Positions 62,428 through 64,000 of a stretch of DNA of 64,000 nucleotides are shown here, one piece after another. The position numbers and the translations under genes were made by a program. The number at the start of each line of letters is the position of its first letter. Within the stretch, counting starts at the first letter, position 1. A model generated the notes under the pieces. It was not told the DNA's origin and ran no database searches. It worked only from the letters and a program-made list of their open reading frames with translations. The DNA comes from an uncultured Oscillospiraceae bacterium (lineage in GTDB: Bacteria > Bacillota > Clostridia > Oscillospirales > Oscillospiraceae): NCBI GenBank assembly GCA_934659425.1, contig CAKUHU010000001.1, positions 310,001 through 374,000 on the forward strand, read 5' to 3'.

Positions 62428-62462
62428 GAGCCGGTCAGCCTTGGCTGACCGGCTCTGCTTTG
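62428..62462 (+). terminator. Terminator of hsp20
   Basis: A perfect 13-bp hairpin (62428-62440/62443-62455) followed by TGCTTTG. Confidence 0.85.
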
Positions 62463-62822
62463 CCGTCGGGCCTCTAACGCTTACAGCTCTGATCGGGGGC
62501 GCGGGTTTTGTCCGGGGGCTTCGTGCAGCACCCGCACCAGACAAGATAGAATTTGCCCTTGTCAAAGCCGTGATGCCGGTAATAGTAAGCGCAGTTGCAG
62601 CAGACCTGTTTGCTGGCAGTCATTTATTTTGATCACTTCTATGCAAATTATAAAAAATATTTGGAAAGAGAAGGTAAATTTAAACCTGAAGAGATGTAAC
62701 ATAAATTGACAGCTAAGTAACAGATTATCCCATTTTTGTCGATTACAGTATAAAGACGAAAAAATCAAAAAACTCCTCACGCAAAGGGAGAAAACCATTC
62801 GCTTGAGAGGATGTGAACATCC
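62463..62822. other. Leader region of clpB
   Basis: About 360 bases without a gene. The last 190 are AT-rich; TTGACA occurs at 62706-62711 and TATAAA at 62749-62754, but not with suitable spacing for one promoter. No CIRCE or CtsR site was seen. A short hairpin, GGATG/CATCC with a TGAA loop (62809-62822), ends at the base before the clpB ATG and overlaps its ribosome site GAGAGG. Confidence 0.45.
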
Positions 62823-64000
62823 ATGAACAGTCAAAACTATACTCAGAAATCCTTAGAGGCCGTCCAGACTGCCCAGTCCCTTGCTACCGAATATGGCAAC
62901 CAGCAGATCGAGCAGAGCCATCTGCTGCTGGCACTGTTGAGCGCGGAAAACGGGCTGGTTCCCCAGCTCTTGGGGAACATGGGCCTGACCGTCCCCAGCT
63001 TTGCCGCTGCGGTGAAGGCCCAGGTGGAGCGGCTGCCCAAGGTCTCTGGCCCGGGCCGGGAGGCGGGGAAGATCTATGTCTCCCAGGGCGTAGACCGGGC
63101 CCTCAATACCGCCGAGGAGACCGCCCGGCAGATGAAGGACGAATACGTCTCCGTGGAGCATCTCCTGCTGGCCCTGGTCAAGACCGCCGATCGGGAGCTG
63201 GCGGAGCTTTACAAGACCTACCGGGTCACGGAGGAGGGCATTCTCCAGGCCTTGACCGCCGTCCGGGGCAACCAGCGGGTCACCTCGGACAACCCGGAGG
63301 AGACCTATGACGCCCTGAAAAAGTACGGCACCGACCTGGTGGAGCGGGCCCGGCAGAACAAGCTGGACCCGGTCATTGGCCGGGATGAGGAGATCCGGAA
63401 CGTGGTCCGGATCCTGTCCCGGAAATCCAAGAACAACCCGGTTCTCATCGGCGAACCCGGCGTGGGCAAGACTGCCATTGCCGAGGGACTGGCCCAGCGG
63501 ATCGTCAAAGGAGACGTGCCTGGCTCATTGAAGGACAAGACTATCTTCAACCTGGACATGGGCGCTCTCATCGCCGGGGCTAAGTATCGGGGTGAGTTTG
63601 AGGAGCGGTTGAAGGCTGTCCTCAACGAGGTAAAGAAGTCCGAAGGGCGCATCATCCTCTTCATCGACGAGCTCCACACCATTGTGGGGGCAGGTAAGAC
63701 GGAGGGCTCCATGGACGCGGGCAACCTCCTGAAACCCATGCTGGCCAGAGGGGAGCTCCACTGCATCGGTGCCACCACCCTGAATGAGTACCGGCAGTAT
63801 ATCGAGAAGGACGCCGCCCTGGAGCGGCGGTTCCAGCCCGTCCTGGTGAAGGAGCCCTCGGTGGAGGACACCGTGGCCATCCTCCGGGGATTGAAGGAGC
63901 GGTATCAGGTGTTCCACGGGGTGAAGATCACCGACGGGGCCATCATCGCCGCCGCCACCCTGTCCAACCGGTATATCACCGACCGATTCCTGCCAGATAA
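62823..64000 (+). CDS. clpB: Disaggregase ClpB (5' part, cut by the window end)
   Basis: About 392 codons of a Hsp100 ATPase. The N domain (about 1-145, two Clp_N repeats) leads into the first AAA+ module with Walker [15 protein letters not shown] (near 210-223), Walker [15 protein letters not shown] and the sensor region [19 protein letters not shown] coiled middle domain, which would separate ClpB from ClpC, lies beyond the end. The name rests on the short spacing and the [19 protein letters not shown] type of motif; ClpC is the alternative. Confidence 0.9.
   Translation, partial: MNSQNYTQKSLEAVQTAQSLATEYGNQQIEQSHLLLALLSAENGLVPQLLGNMGLTVPSFAAAVKAQVERLPKVSGPGREAGKIYVSQGVDRALNTAEETARQMKDEYVSVEHLLLALVKTADRELAELYKTYRVTEEGILQALTAVRGNQRVTSDNPEETYDALKKYGTDLVERARQNKLDPVIGRDEEIRNVVRILSRKSKNNPVLIGEPGVGKTAIAEGLAQRIVKGDVPGSLKDKTIFNLDMGALIAGAKYRGEFEERLKAVLNEVKKSEGRIILFIDELHTIVGAGKTEGSMDAGNLLKPMLARGELHCIGATTLNEYRQYIEKDAALERRFQPVLVKEPSVEDTVAILRGLKERYQVFHGVKITDGAIIAAATLSNRYITDRFLPD

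Noticed and set aside
62706..62754. clpB promoter from TTGACA and TATAAA
   Set aside because: The two hexamers are 37 bp apart, too far for one promoter.
1..64000. CRISPR array, prophage, integrase or insertion sequence
   Set aside because: No regularly spaced repeats, transposase, integrase or phage structural genes were recognised anywhere in the window.

Overview
The window reads as a chromosome segment from a moderately high-GC, endospore-forming Firmicute of the class Clostridia. An Oscillospiraceae-like gut organism is the best guess; this is inferred from gene content and base composition, and no database was searched. The evidence is spoIVB next to spo0A, yqfC-yqfD, a CwlJ hydrolase with a GerQ-like partner, a GerMN lipoprotein, a DacF-type carboxypeptidase, a CIRCE element and a LexA (Cheo-type) box. 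Most genes are housekeeping and tightly packed, and intrinsic terminators mark most operon ends.

Layout. 1-3.2 kb: spoIVB, spo0A, a TSCPD protein and a methylguanine-DNA methyltransferase. 3.2-8.2 kb: dacF (minus), then a translationally coupled set of ComEA-like protein, OmpR-type regulator, sensor kinase and GerMN lipoprotein. 8.2-10.25 kb: an island closed by terminators, with a candidate structured RNA of about 280 nt (8273-8552) and a stand-alone type I DNA methylase. 10.3-13.7 kb: an SLH/VanY-type peptidase, a decayed ECF sigma module, a tRNA-Thr relic and tRNA-Thr(CGT). 13.7-20.3 kb: a sugar-uptake locus (YesL-like protein, binding protein, two permeases, LacI regulator, MalQ) around a divergent promoter with several operator candidates. 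20.4-21.8 kb: a likely spore-germination operon. 21.9-34.5 kb: pyrE, radC, SOS-box uvrB, uvrA, a COG2426 membrane protein, recD2, a ribbon-helix-helix protein, comF and mreB. 34.6-43.2 kb: murC, cca, yqfC-yqfD-phoH-ybeY, a lipoprotein, era, a broken nucleotidyltransferase, yqzL and recO. 43.2-50.6 kb: feoAB, mutS2, HPr, a radical SAM activase and a MATE pump. 50.6-64 kb: RluA, a DAACS symporter, hemW-like, a 1015-residue NAGPA/SLH protein, a ferredoxin-fused aldo-keto reductase, gluQ, lysA, CIRCE-controlled hsp20 and the start of clpB.

How the parts fit. Several blocks serve sporulation and germination (spoIVB, spo0A, yqfCD, cwlJ/gerQ-like, GerMN). Several serve DNA repair (ogt, radC, uvrB, uvrA, recD2, recO, mutS2). 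The sugar locus is an autonomous uptake and glucan-processing unit with its own LacI repressor. The least explained parts are the RNA plus orphan methylase at 8.27-10.2 kb, the operator array at 14.41-14.59 kb, and three decayed loci (ECF sigma, tRNA-Thr copy, nucleotidyltransferase). Promoters, operators and RNA folds were read by eye; no folding, alignment or search software was used.
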